A DNA stretch of 38,794 nt from Paraburkholderia guartelaensis (GCF_004353905.1 NZ_SMOD01000058.1:1-38794), one strand, 5' to 3'; positions 24,507-32,633 are shown, counted from the stretch's first letter. The notes: generated by a model from the sequence alone, not told the origin. Translations and numbers: made by a program.

Positions 24507-25727
24507 TTAGTGGCGCGGTCCGGCGTTGAGCGGCGTAGTCGACGATTGCGCGGCTTCGGAAGTGAGCTTCGCGTCGCCCGCGTCATAGCCGTTCGTGTAG
24601 AGCAGGAAGGCCATCAAATCGGCGTACTCCTGATCGGTCATCTTGCCCGGGCGGTCGGCCGGCATGTTGGTCGACATGTACTGATAGATGCCGCCGATGG
24701 TCAAATGCGAATTCGCAGCCGGGGCGAAGGCCGGCCCGCTCAGCGCGGGCGCGGTGATCCCTTCGAGTTGCGCGCCATGGCATTTCGCACAGGATTCCGA
24801 ATAAAGATGCTGGCCGTGCTCGACCTGTTCGTGATCGAATGCGGGCGCGTTCCCGCCCGTCGTTGCGGCGACCTTGATGAAGGCGCCTGGGCCGTGCATG
24901 GCGCTGCGCCCATACGAGGCTTTCGTGCTTTCGAGCGATGGCGCATTCGAATGCGCCTCGCTCGCGGCACTTTCCGGCAGCGTCCAGCCGCGCGTGAGTG
25001 CGGCGAGACGGCCGTCGTCGTTCATGCGTGCAAGGGCGTCGTCGATGCGCGATTGCAGCGCACGCATGCCGGCCCCGGAAGCGAACACGAGATGCCAGTC
25101 GGCATACGGCGAGGCCGTCGCCGCGACCGCGAATTGATGCTGCGGATGCGCGCGCTGGTAAGCCACGACGGCCGGATACCAGACGATCGCGCGCTGTGCA
25201 CGCCCTTTCGCGACCGCGTCGACGGTCAGTTCGGAGGTGTTCTCCAGGTCGAAGCGCGCGTTCTTCTCCTGCACGGCGATGAGTTGCGACGGGCTCGACC
25301 AGGTCGCCGCGATCGTTTCCTTGCCGTCGGCAGCGGGTGCGCCGGCGCGCGGGTGGCGCAGCGTGACGCTGACATAGCCCGAGCGCAGGTAGCCTTGCGA
25401 GAAAATCATCTGCGAGCCCGATGCGTCGGCGATGCTCGAGCGCGGGAAACCCGCAACGAGGTCGCAGTCGCGGCCCAGAGCGCTGGCGAGTTCGTGCGCC
25501 GAGATGCCGTCGTCGCCGCCATCGTCGTCGATGCCGTGGGTGACGAACGTCGCAACCACGCCAGCGGTTTTCAGCACGGCGCGCGCGACGGCCTGGTCGA
25601 GCGCGGCCGTGGGGCTGCCCGGCAACGTGCAGACACGCACGGCGTTCGCCGCCGCATGGGCGCTGGTATGCGCGCCGCCTGCCGCGAGCGCGGCGGCCAT
25701 GGCGAGCCAGGTGATCCGGATATTCAT
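24507..25727 (-). CDS. Fusion of MxaJ/XoxJ-like periplasmic binding domain and cytochrome c
   Basis: 406 residues from the ATG at 25727. A Sec signal peptide (about 1-28) leads to a domain (about 30-260) resembling the binding-protein family that accompanies quinoprotein dehydrogenases (MxaJ, XoxJ). Landmarks are VRVCTLPGSP near the N-terminus, DCDLVAGFP, then FSQGYLRSGYVSVTLRHP and a C-terminal lobe ending LTRGWTLP. A class I cytochrome c domain follows, with haem motif CAKCH (Cys313, Cys316, His317), LEGITAPALSG and a likely axial Met in MPADRPG. In methylotroph clusters the J protein and the G cytochrome are separate; here they are one chain. It lies between the PQQ dehydrogenase gene (94 bases upstream) and the HiPIP gene, so it is the likely electron acceptor and partner of the dehydrogenase. 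Confidence 0.88.
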   Translation of the reverse strand: MNIRITWLAMAAALAAGGAHTSAHAAANAVRVCTLPGSPTAALDQAVARAVLKTAGVVATFVTHGIDDDGGDDGISAHELASALGRDCDLVAGFPRSSIADASGSQMIFSQGYLRSGYVSVTLRHPRAGAPAADGKETIAATWSSPSQLIAVQEKNARFDLENTSELTVDAVAKGRAQRAIVWYPAVVAYQRAHPQHQFAVAATASPYADWHLVFASGAGMRALQSRIDDALARMNDDGRLAALTRGWTLPESAASEAHSNAPSLESTKASYGRSAMHGPGAFIKVAATTGGNAPAFDHEQVEHGQHLYSESCAKCHGAQLEGITAPALSGPAFAPAANSHLTIGGIYQYMSTNMPADRPGKMTDQEYADLMAFLLYTNGYDAGDAKLTSEAAQSSTTPLNAGPRH

Positions 25728-25821
25728 GATCGTGTGTTCCAGTGAAGTCGGGGCCGCACGCAAGCGCGGTGGCTTGTGCACATGCGTGCGGCGAAAGGCG
25801 AGAGCGTCGGTCAGCCCACGT

Positions 25822-27549
25822 TCAGCCCCGGTCCAGTGCGAACACGTAGAGCGTGCCGCCGCGCGGGACATCCTTTGCCACATCGGCCATCGGGCCGCCC
25901 CAGATCGGATTCGCGCCGCCGTAGCCCGCAAGCACGGCGACATACTCCTTACCGTCGACTTCGAACACGGAAGGCTGCGCGATGATGCCGCTCGCGAGTT
26001 GCGGGCTTTCCCAGAGCACCTTGCCGGTCGCGACGTCGAACGCATAGAGATGGCCGTCGAGCGAGCCGCTGAACGCGAGACCGCTGGCTGTAGTCGCCAC
26101 GCCGCCGTTCCAGGGCATCTTGCTCCAGTGGCCCCAGAGCTTCTTGCCGGTGTTCACGTCGATGGCCTGCAGCTCGCCATAGCCTTCGCTGCCCGGTTCA
26201 GGCTTGATTTCGAAGCCTTCGCCGAGATAGGGGAGACCTTCCATATAGCTCACCGACTTGCCCGAGAGGCTCATGCACGCGTGCAGCGAAGGCACCACGG
26301 CAATGTGCCGCTCCGGATCGTAGGACACCGACCACCAATTCTTGCCGCCCAGAAAGCTCGGGCAGGTGTCGATGGTCGTGCCGGCCTTCGGGTATTTCGA
26401 CGGGTCCTGAATCGGCTTGCCGTCGTCCGTGTAGCCCGTGACCGAGCTCGCCTTCACGAATGGCTCCGCGTAGATCAGCTTGCCCGTTTGGCGGTCGATG
26501 GCGTGGAAGAAGCCGTTGCGGTCGGCGTGGATGATGGCGTCGTAATCCTTGCCCTTGTACTGGATGTTCGCGAGGATCGGCGTGTTGACGCCGTCATAGT
26601 CCCACGTGTCGTTGCTCGTGTACTGGTAATGCCATTTGAGCTTGCCGTTCTTCGGGTCGAGCGCGAGGAGTGAATCGGAGTACAGATTGTCTCCAGGACG
26701 CAGCGCGGCGAGCCACGGGCCGGGATTGCCCACGCCCCAGTACAGCGTGCGGCTCGCGGCGTCGTAGGTGCCGGTGAGCCACGCGGCGCCGCCGCCGTGC
26801 GCCTGCATGCCGTCGGGCCAGGTCTCCGCGCCTTTTTCGCCTGAGCCCGGGATGGTGTAGCGCTTCCACACGATCGCGCCGTCGTCGGGGTTCAGCGCGG
26901 CGATATAGCCGCGAATGCCGTATTCCCCGCCCGAAGTGCCCACGACGATCGAGCCGTCAAGCGCGAGCGGCGCGAGCGAGAACGCGTAGCCGAGGCCCGG
27001 TTCGAACATCTGCTTCTTCCAGACCACGTTGCCGGTCTTCGCGTCGAGCGCGGCGATTTCGCCGCTGAGCATGGCGATATAGACGTTCTTGCCATAGAGC
27101 GCCACGCCGCGGTTCACCACGTCGCAGCACGCGGTCTTGAACGATTCCGGGCCGAGCTTCGGCTCGTATTTCCAGAGCTGCGTACCCGTCTTCGCATCGA
27201 AGGCGTAGACGTTGTCTTTCGGCGTACTGACGAAGAGGTAGTTGCCGTTGACGATCGGTGTCGCCTCGAAACCCTGCTTCAGTTCGGCGGGGAACTGGTA
27301 GCTCCACGCCTGTTTGAGCTCGCCGACGTTCGACGCGTCGATCTGCTTGAGCGGCGAGTGCGACTGGCCGTTGTAGCTGCGGTAGTACGTGAGCCAGCCC
27401 GGGTCGCTTTGCGCGCGGGTCAGGCGGTCATAGGTCACGGGCGGATAGTCCGAGGCGGCATCCACTGGGCCTGCGTTCAAGGACATCGCCGCTGCGATGG
27501 CCATGGCGCAGTTCGCAAGCCGGCTTGCCGCAGCCGAGCGTCTCTTCAT
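25822..27549 (-). CDS. PQQ-dependent alcohol dehydrogenase, lanthanide-type (XoxF/ExaF/PedH-like)
   Basis: 575 residues with a Sec signal peptide (to about residue 31, PVDAA). The chain is an eight-bladed propeller with repeated tryptophan-docking motifs (e.g. AFDAKTGTQLWKYEP, AFDVATGKVLWES). Active-site features of periplasmic quinoprotein alcohol dehydrogenases are present: vicinal Cys141-Cys142 (disulfide ring over PQQ), Glu209 in GGEYGIRG, Asn275 in GVGNPGPW, catalytic Asp317 in WDYDGVN and DRNGFF. The residue two after the catalytic Asp is Asp319. This Asp-Tyr-Asp pattern marks lanthanide-dependent enzymes such as XoxF, ExaF and PedH; calcium enzymes have Ala or Ser there. I infer oxidation of primary alcohols, with Ln as metal. 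It is the first gene of a three-gene operon behind a sigma-54-type promoter. Confidence 0.93.
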   Translation of the reverse strand: MKRRSAAASRLANCAMAIAAAMSLNAGPVDAASDYPPVTYDRLTRAQSDPGWLTYYRSYNGQSHSPLKQIDASNVGELKQAWSYQFPAELKQGFEATPIVNGNYLFVSTPKDNVYAFDAKTGTQLWKYEPKLGPESFKTACCDVVNRGVALYGKNVYIAMLSGEIAALDAKTGNVVWKKQMFEPGLGYAFSLAPLALDGSIVVGTSGGEYGIRGYIAALNPDDGAIVWKRYTIPGSGEKGAETWPDGMQAHGGGAAWLTGTYDAASRTLYWGVGNPGPWLAALRPGDNLYSDSLLALDPKNGKLKWHYQYTSNDTWDYDGVNTPILANIQYKGKDYDAIIHADRNGFFHAIDRQTGKLIYAEPFVKASSVTGYTDDGKPIQDPSKYPKAGTTIDTCPSFLGGKNWWSVSYDPERHIAVVPSLHACMSLSGKSVSYMEGLPYLGEGFEIKPEPGSEGYGELQAIDVNTGKKLWGHWSKMPWNGGVATTASGLAFSGSLDGHLYAFDVATGKVLWESPQLASGIIAQPSVFEVDGKEYVAVLAGYGGANPIWGGPMADVAKDVPRGGTLYVFALDRG

Positions 27550-27642
27550 CTTCGTCTCCTGAATATTTGTCGATGCACGGCCGGGAAGCGGTCAGGCTGG
27601 ATGCGCGGGGGGATGGGGCCGGTCCGGGTGCGGTGCCGTTCT

Positions 27643-27658
27643 TGCAAGTCGTATGCCA
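27643..27658 (-). promoter_or_regulatory. Sigma-54 (-24/-12) promoter of the PQQ dehydrogenase operon
   Basis: Read on the minus strand the site is TGGCATACGACTTGCA, against the consensus TGGCACG-N4-TTGCW. The GG and GC dinucleotides are correctly spaced. The expected start of transcription is near 27632, giving a leader of about 83 bases to the ATG at 27549. Confidence 0.78.
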
Positions 27659-27737
27659 TTCGTCGCGAAGCGTTGCGTGTCGGGCGATGCAGCCCGTTGA
27701 CCGGCTTCCCGGCGAGGTGCCCCGCGTGTGGCCGATG

Positions 27738-27754
27738 TGTTGCATTCCGGTACA
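27738..27754. promoter_or_regulatory. Putative activator site 1 (TGTTGC-N5-GGTACA)
   Basis: A 17-bp dyad TGTTGCATTCCGGTACA. It lies about 114 bp upstream of the leftward sigma-54 start and about 121 bp upstream of the rightward one, the usual place for an enhancer site. Confidence 0.62.
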
Positions 27755-27769
27755 GCCCGCCGCAAAAAG

Positions 27770-27786
27770 TGTTGGCGAACGTGACA
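27770..27786. promoter_or_regulatory. Putative activator site 2 (TGTTGG-N5-GTGACA)
   Basis: A second 17-bp dyad, TGTTGGCGAACGTGACA, 32 bp (about three helical turns) from site 1. It differs from the others at the sixth base. Two dyads on the same helix face suit cooperative binding by a sigma-54 activator. Confidence 0.55.
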
Positions 27787-27840
27787 GTGGGCCGGTCGCG
27801 CCGAAGGGCGCTGCACGGTATCGCGCGTGCCGATGCACGC

Positions 27841-27856
27841 TGGCACGTTCCTGGCT
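27841..27856 (+). promoter_or_regulatory. Sigma-54 (-24/-12) promoter of the TonB-dependent receptor gene
   Basis: TGGCACGTTCCTGGCT has a perfect -24 element (TGGCACG), the right spacing and a -12 element with one mismatch (TGGC for TTGC). The expected start is near 27867, leaving a leader of about 88 bases before the TTG at 27955. Confidence 0.75.
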
Positions 27857-27954
27857 AGATCACGGCAAAGAGGAGACGGTTGTGTGTGCAGCGGTCGACG
27901 TTCGACGCTACGGCGTCGAGATGCACGAGCGCATAAAACAGATGGAGACGAAAG

Positions 27955-30270
27955 TTGATTCCAGAGAAGGCGCTGGGCGCCAGGCGCGCGTATGCAACGC
28001 TCGGCACGAGCCTCGCCCTGGGCGCGCTGTGCAGCGGTACATCTACGCTGGCCATCGCGCAGGCACAGAGCGCAGCGGATAACAGCGCAGCGAGCGCGAC
28101 GGCGGCCCCGCTCGTGCTGCCCGCTGTCGTGGTGGTCGGCACGACGCCGCTGCTCGGCATCGGTACGCCGCTCGCGAAGGTGCCGGCCAACGTGCAGACC
28201 GTGAACGCGCAGGACATCGCGACACAGCACCGCGAAACGCTGACCGACTTTTTCGCCGCGAACCTGCCGGGCGTGAGTGTGACCGACGCACAAGGCAATC
28301 CTTTCCAGATGAACCTGAACTATCGCGGCTTCACGGCCTCGCCCGTGCTTGGCACGCCTCAGGGATTGTCGGTGTTCGTCGACGGCGTGCGCGTGAACGA
28401 GCCGTTTGGCGACGTGGTGAACTGGGACCTGATACCGACCGGCGCGATCGACAAGATCCAGCTCATTCCAGGCTCGAATCCTGTCTACGGCCTCAACACG
28501 CTGGGCGGCGCCATCGCGATCACGACGAAGAACGGGCGTACGAGCCCCGGCGGCGACATCGATCTATCGGGCGGCTCATGGGGGCGCAAGAGCGCACAGT
28601 TCGAGCAGGGCGGCACGCTCGGGCCGCACGTCGACTACTACGCGAACGCGAACGTCACGAACGACAACGGCTGGGCCGATCACAACGCGAGCCGCGTGCG
28701 CCAGGGATTCGGCAAGCTGCGCTATACCGACGACGACACGACGCTCTCGATCTCGGGCGGCGGCGCGGACAACCAGCTGTACGGCAGCCAGACCATTCCG
28801 CGCTCGTTTCTGGACAACCCGAAACAGGCCTATACGTTTCCGGACCTGAACCGCAACAGCGTGGGCTACCTCACGCTCTCAGGTGAACACTTCTTCAACG
28901 ACAACGTGGAGCTGAGCGGTAACGCCTACTATCGACATCTGCGCAACGAGAACGTGAGCAGCAACAACAACACGGATTACGGCTCGATCGACGCAGACGG
29001 CAACGTCGACACGCTGGAGGGCAGCAACGTCGATTCCATCGTCACGACGGACAGCTTCGGCGCGAGCCTGCAGCTGACGCTGCTCGGCAAGCTGGGCGGC
29101 ATCGGGAGCCAGCTCGTCGCGGGCGTGGCGGCGGACTTCGCGAACTCGCGCTACGTTTCGTCTTCGCAGGACGCTGCCTTCACGCCCGACCGCGCGACAG
29201 TCGGCATCGGCGATTTCATTCAGCAGACCGATGCAAAAACACGCAACGCGAACTATGGCCTCTACCTGAACGAGACGCTCACGCTCACGCCGCAATGGAC
29301 GCTCACGTTGTCGGGGCGCTACGACTGGGCGAGCGCGCGCATCGCAGACGAAAGCGGCGTGCAGCCGCTGCTCGACGGCTATCACACGTTCTCGCGCTTT
29401 AATCCGGCCGTGGGGCTCAACTGGAATCCGCTGCCCACCGTCACGGTCTACGCGACCTACAACGAAGGCATGCGCGCGCCCACCGCAATCGAACTTGCGT
29501 GCGCGGACCCGGCTGCGCCGTGCTCGCTGCCGAACGACTTCGTGGCCGATCCGGCGCTGCAGCCCGTGGTCTCAAAGACTTTCGAGGCCGGGGCGCGCGG
29601 CCGTATCGGCGCGCAGACCACATGGAGCGCCGCCGCATTCAGCACTACGCTCTCCAACGACATCGAGTTCGTGAGCGCAGCGGGCAGCACGCAGGGCTAC
29701 TTTCAGAACGTCGGCAAGACGCGCCGCCAGGGTGTCGAGCTGGCGGGTCACACGGCGTTCGGCCCGGTTGGCATCAGCCTGAACTACAGCTATGTGGACG
29801 CGACCTACCGCTCGACATGGACCGAACAAAGCTCCGCGAATTCGTCGGCGGATGCGAACGGCGTCATCACGGTGCGGCCGGGCGACCACGTGCCCGGCAT
29901 TCCGGCGCATGCCGTCAAGCTGCGGCTCGACTACGCGGCCACGACGCAATGGAGCGTCGGCACGAACATCACGTGGCGCAGCGGCGTGTATGCGCAAGGC
30001 GACGAAAACAATCAGGATGCCAATGGAAAGATCGCGGGCTATGTGCTCGTGGATCTCGACACGCGCTATCGCGTCACAAAGCGGCTGGAGGTCTACGCGA
30101 ACGTGACGAACCTGTTCGACAAGCGTTATGCGAGCTTCGGCGTGCTGGGCCAGAACTTCTTCAACGGGCCCGGCCACACGTTTGACGGCGCGAATCCGGT
30201 GAACGAGCAATTCGTCGGACCAGGCGCGCCGCGCGGTTTTTGGGTGGGCCTGCATTACGCATGGGATTGA
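27955..30270 (+). CDS. TonB-dependent outer-membrane receptor
   Basis: 771 residues from a TTG at 27955, chosen because GGAG lies seven bases before it and a signal peptide follows directly. The signal region (to about residue 37, AIAQA) is followed by a TonB-box-like AVVVVGTTP. The plug domain shows NVQTVNAQDI, FVDGVRVNEPFGDVVNWDLIP and GLNTLGGAIAITTKNG. A 22-strand-type barrel fills the rest, with a disulfide-like pair in ACADPAAPC and the final LFDKRYASFG region. The chain ends in YAWD, not in the usual aromatic residue. The substrate is not evident from sequence. Its position opposite the lanthanide-type dehydrogenase, under the same apparent regulon and with a tonB-exbBD set behind pqqE, suggests uptake of a lanthanide chelate or of PQQ. 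Confidence 0.9.
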   Translation: MIPEKALGARRAYATLGTSLALGALCSGTSTLAIAQAQSAADNSAASATAAPLVLPAVVVVGTTPLLGIGTPLAKVPANVQTVNAQDIATQHRETLTDFFAANLPGVSVTDAQGNPFQMNLNYRGFTASPVLGTPQGLSVFVDGVRVNEPFGDVVNWDLIPTGAIDKIQLIPGSNPVYGLNTLGGAIAITTKNGRTSPGGDIDLSGGSWGRKSAQFEQGGTLGPHVDYYANANVTNDNGWADHNASRVRQGFGKLRYTDDDTTLSISGGGADNQLYGSQTIPRSFLDNPKQAYTFPDLNRNSVGYLTLSGEHFFNDNVELSGNAYYRHLRNENVSSNNNTDYGSIDADGNVDTLEGSNVDSIVTTDSFGASLQLTLLGKLGGIGSQLVAGVAADFANSRYVSSSQDAAFTPDRATVGIGDFIQQTDAKTRNANYGLYLNETLTLTPQWTLTLSGRYDWASARIADESGVQPLLDGYHTFSRFNPAVGLNWNPLPTVTVYATYNEGMRAPTAIELACADPAAPCSLPNDFVADPALQPVVSKTFEAGARGRIGAQTTWSAAAFSTTLSNDIEFVSAAGSTQGYFQNVGKTRRQGVELAGHTAFGPVGISLNYSYVDATYRSTWTEQSSANSSADANGVITVRPGDHVPGIPAHAVKLRLDYAATTQWSVGTNITWRSGVYAQGDENNQDANGKIAGYVLVDLDTRYRVTKRLEVYANVTNLFDKRYASFGVLGQNFFNGPGHTFDGANPVNEQFVGPGAPRGFWVGLHYAWD

Positions 30271-30364
30271 AGGGATGTGCTGCATATGCGCGCATCGGGG
30301 TGAGTCCGCATTCCTCCACGCGGGCCATTTGCGGTAATACACAGGCTGGCGAATCGCTGCGGCG

Positions 30365-30384
30365 CGTGTTTCGATCGACGCACG
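30365..30384. promoter_or_regulatory. 20-bp palindrome upstream of the activator gene
   Basis: CGTGTTTCGATCGACGCACG is symmetric at 16 of 20 positions around TCGATCGA. Part of it (TGTTTC-N4-GACGCA) resembles the 17-bp dyads near the dehydrogenase and pqqA, but with one base less in the spacer. It is about 125 bp before the predicted sigma-54 start, so it could be an autoregulatory site; a lone TGTTGC half-site is at 30415-30420. Confidence 0.35.
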
Positions 30385-30471
30385 CTGTCTTGCATACGGT
30401 TCGCTTACACAGCGTGTTGCGCGTCGCGTGCGCGTTTGGCGCAAACCGGCTGGCTGGATTCGATAGCCGGA

Positions 30472-30487
30472 TGGCCCGGAGCTTGCT
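30472..30487 (+). promoter_or_regulatory. Sigma-54 (-24/-12) promoter of the activator gene
   Basis: TGGCCCGGAGCTTGCT matches TGGCACG-N4-TTGCW with a single change in the -24 element. The expected start is near 30499, about 52 bases before the ATG at 30551. A sigma-54 promoter on the activator's own gene suggests positive autoregulation. Confidence 0.72.
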
Positions 30488-30550
30488 AATAGAGGACACC
30501 GAGAAATACCGAAGTGTCCGGCAAGGTACCGGCCAATCGTGGAGGAGAGC

Positions 30551-32539
30551 ATGCGCGACGACGTACAGATGGCCGCGGGGCAAGCGGTCCAGGTGTCCAA
30601 TGGCTGGCCCGCACCGGCCATCCAGAAGGCGCACGAGCGCTCGGAGACCTTCGGTCTGCGCGCGAGCGCGAGACCGGATTACGACGTGCTTTCGGGTGCG
30701 GGGCTCGAGCTCAAGCGCGAGCAGAACCGCGTGCTGTGCATGCATGCCACGCCGGTCATGGAGACGCTGCACGAGCAGATCGTCAACACGCAAAGCATGA
30801 TCGTGCTGACCAATGCCGAAGGCTTGATTCTGCATTCGATCGGCGACGACGATTTTCTCCAGCGCGCCGAAAAGGTCGCGCTGCGGCCCGGCGCCAACTG
30901 GGCCGAGGACCGCCAGGGCACCAACGCGATCGGCACCGCGCTCGCCGAGCGCTGCGCGATGGTCGTGCACGGCGACCAGCATTACCTAGCGGCGAACCGC
31001 TTCCTCACCTGCTCGAGCGTGCCGATCTTCGACCCATACGGCGACGTAATCGGTGTGCTGGACGTGACGGGCGATCATCGCAGCTATCACCAGCACACGA
31101 TGGCGCTCGCGCGCATGTCCGTGCAGATGATTGAGAATCATTTGTTCGCGACGACTTTTCAGGAGACGCTGCAGGTCTCGTTTCATGGGCGCCCGGAATT
31201 CCTCGGCACGCTCATGGAAGGCATCGCCGCCTTCACCTGCGACGGGCGTTTTCTCTCGGCCAACCGCAGCGCGCAGTTTCAGCTCGGCCTCTCGCTCGCC
31301 GCGCTGCGCGCTCATACACTGTCGTCGCTATTCCAGACCACCAGCGCGCAGCTGATCGACAGTATGCGCGCGGGTCTGGAATCACACTTCATGCTCAATC
31401 TGGCGAGCGGGGCGGTGGTTTGCGCGCGCGTGCAGTTCAGGCGCGCCACGCTGGCCGAAGGCGCCCGACCCGTTGCGGTGCATGGCTCGGCTGTGCAGCC
31501 GGCCGCCTATGCGACGGCGCAGCCGCCTTCCATGGGCCTCTCGCGCCTGAGCTATCTCGACACGGGCGATCCGCAAGTGGCGCTCGTGATCGCGAAGGTG
31601 CGCAAGGTGATCGGCAAGGACATCCCGGTTCTCGTCACCGGCGAAACCGGCACGGGCAAGGAACTGCTCGCGCAGGCCATCCACAACGATTCGCCGCGCC
31701 GCGACCAGCCGTTCGTGGCGGTGAATTGCGCGTCGATTCCGGAAACGCTTATTGAATCGGAGCTGTTCGGCTACGAGGAGGGTGCATTTACCGGCGCGCG
31801 GCGCAAGGGCGCGGCGGGCAAGTTGTTGCAGGCGAACGGCGGCACGCTGTTTCTCGACGAGATCGGCGACATGCCATATCCGCTGCAAGTGCGTCTGTTG
31901 CGCGTGCTGCAGGAGCGCATGGTCAATCCGCTCGGCTCGACGAAGACCATCCCCGTCGATATCGCAATCATCTGCGCGACGCACCGCGACTTGCGAGAGA
32001 TGATCGCGCAGAACCGTTTTCGCGAGGACCTGTATTACCGGCTCAATGGCCTCGTGGTGCGCCTGCCGCCGCTGCGCGACCGCACGGATCTCGCAGTCGT
32101 GATTCAAAAGCTCCTGCACCGCGAATCGCACGGGCGTACGAACGTGCAGCCGCTCAGCGTCGCACCGGACGTGATGGCGCTGTTCGAGCGCTGTGCGTGG
32201 CCTGGCAACTTCCGGCAGCTCGGCAACCTGCTGCGCACGGCCGCGGCCATGGTTGACGACGACGGCCAGATCCGGCGCGAGCACCTGCCCGACGACTTCT
32301 TCGACGATCTGCGCTGCTGCGGCCAGACCCAGGCATTGCCCCCGGCGCATGCCCGCGCGGAGCCGCTGGTGCCGGAGGATGCGCGCCTCGAAGACGTGAC
32401 CGCCTCGACCATCGCGGCCACGCTCGCGCGCCACGGCGGCAACGTGTCGGCTGCGGCGCGGGCGTTGGGCGTGTCGCGCAATACCATCTATCGCAAGATG
32501 CCCGCCGCCGATCCCGGTCGCGGTTCGGGCGACGCCTGA
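30551..32539 (+). CDS. Sigma-54-dependent activator, AcoR-like (GAF-AAA+-Fis)
   Basis: 662 residues from the ATG at 30551, with GGAGGAG just upstream. The N-terminal third resembles AcoR-type activators: a GAF-like sensor with ILHSIGDDDFL, LRPGANWAEDRQGTNAIGTAL and CSSVPIFDPYGDVIGVLDVTG. The central AAA+ domain (about 340-575) has Walker A GETGTGKE near residue 363, the sigma-54 contact loop GAFTGA near 412 and LFLDEIGDM as Walker B. The C-terminus is a Fis-type helix-turn-helix (NVSAAARALGVSRNTIYRKM). AcoR relatives respond to acetoin, alcohols or their oxidation products. It lies between the receptor gene and pqqA, close to four sigma-54-type promoters including its own, so it is the natural candidate regulator of the dehydrogenase, receptor and pqq operons. 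Confidence 0.94.
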   Translation: MRDDVQMAAGQAVQVSNGWPAPAIQKAHERSETFGLRASARPDYDVLSGAGLELKREQNRVLCMHATPVMETLHEQIVNTQSMIVLTNAEGLILHSIGDDDFLQRAEKVALRPGANWAEDRQGTNAIGTALAERCAMVVHGDQHYLAANRFLTCSSVPIFDPYGDVIGVLDVTGDHRSYHQHTMALARMSVQMIENHLFATTFQETLQVSFHGRPEFLGTLMEGIAAFTCDGRFLSANRSAQFQLGLSLAALRAHTLSSLFQTTSAQLIDSMRAGLESHFMLNLASGAVVCARVQFRRATLAEGARPVAVHGSAVQPAAYATAQPPSMGLSRLSYLDTGDPQVALVIAKVRKVIGKDIPVLVTGETGTGKELLAQAIHNDSPRRDQPFVAVNCASIPETLIESELFGYEEGAFTGARRKGAAGKLLQANGGTLFLDEIGDMPYPLQVRLLRVLQERMVNPLGSTKTIPVDIAIICATHRDLREMIAQNRFREDLYYRLNGLVVRLPPLRDRTDLAVVIQKLLHRESHGRTNVQPLSVAPDVMALFERCAWPGNFRQLGNLLRTAAAMVDDDGQIRREHLPDDFFDDLRCCGQTQALPPAHARAEPLVPEDARLEDVTASTIAATLARHGGNVSAAARALGVSRNTIYRKMPAADPGRGSGDA

Positions 32540-32595
32540 AGCGCCATTCGCGCGCGCGGCCAGGCCACTTGCTGTCTCCTCCTCTGTCCCACGGG

Positions 32596-32612
32596 TGTTG
32601 CATCCTGTAGCA
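32596..32612. promoter_or_regulatory. Putative activator site 3, upstream of pqqA (TGTTGC-N5-GTAGCA)
   Basis: TGTTGCATCCTGTAGCA shares its first ten bases, bar one, with site 1 near the dehydrogenase. It is embedded in a larger inverted repeat (ACGGGTG-N13-CACCCGT, 32591-32617). It is about 109 bp before the predicted pqqA start. The outer repeat could alternatively end the activator transcript. Confidence 0.55.
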
Positions 32613-32616
32613 CCCG

Positions 32617-32633
32617 TGTTCCGAAACGCAACA
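32617..32633. promoter_or_regulatory. Putative activator site 4, upstream of pqqA (TGTTCC-N5-GCAACA)
   Basis: TGTTCCGAAACGCAACA is the most symmetric of the four dyads. It begins 21 bp (two helical turns) after site 3 and is about 88 bp before the predicted pqqA transcription start. Confidence 0.6.

Larger units (their letters stand above)
27550..27954. promoter_or_regulatory. 405-bp divergent control region of the dehydrogenase and receptor genes
   Basis: There is no gene here. It holds two opposed sigma-54-type promoters (27643-27658 leftward, 27841-27856 rightward) and, between them, two 17-bp dyads 32 bp apart (27738-27754 and 27770-27786). Each piece is listed separately. Confidence 0.75.

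Noticed and set aside
25728..26045. Long N-terminal extension (106 codons) of the XoxJ-cytochrome fusion
   Set aside because: The extension overlaps the 3' end of the dehydrogenase gene and would bury the signal peptide that starts at the ATG at 25727.
25432..26673. 413-codon plus-strand frame over the cytochrome fusion and dehydrogenase genes
   Set aside because: It is antisense to two well-supported genes and lacks any recognisable motif.
27550..27700. Sigma-70 promoter for the PQQ dehydrogenase
   Set aside because: No TTGACA/TATAAT-like pair with proper spacing is visible on the minus strand, whereas the -24/-12 match is strong.
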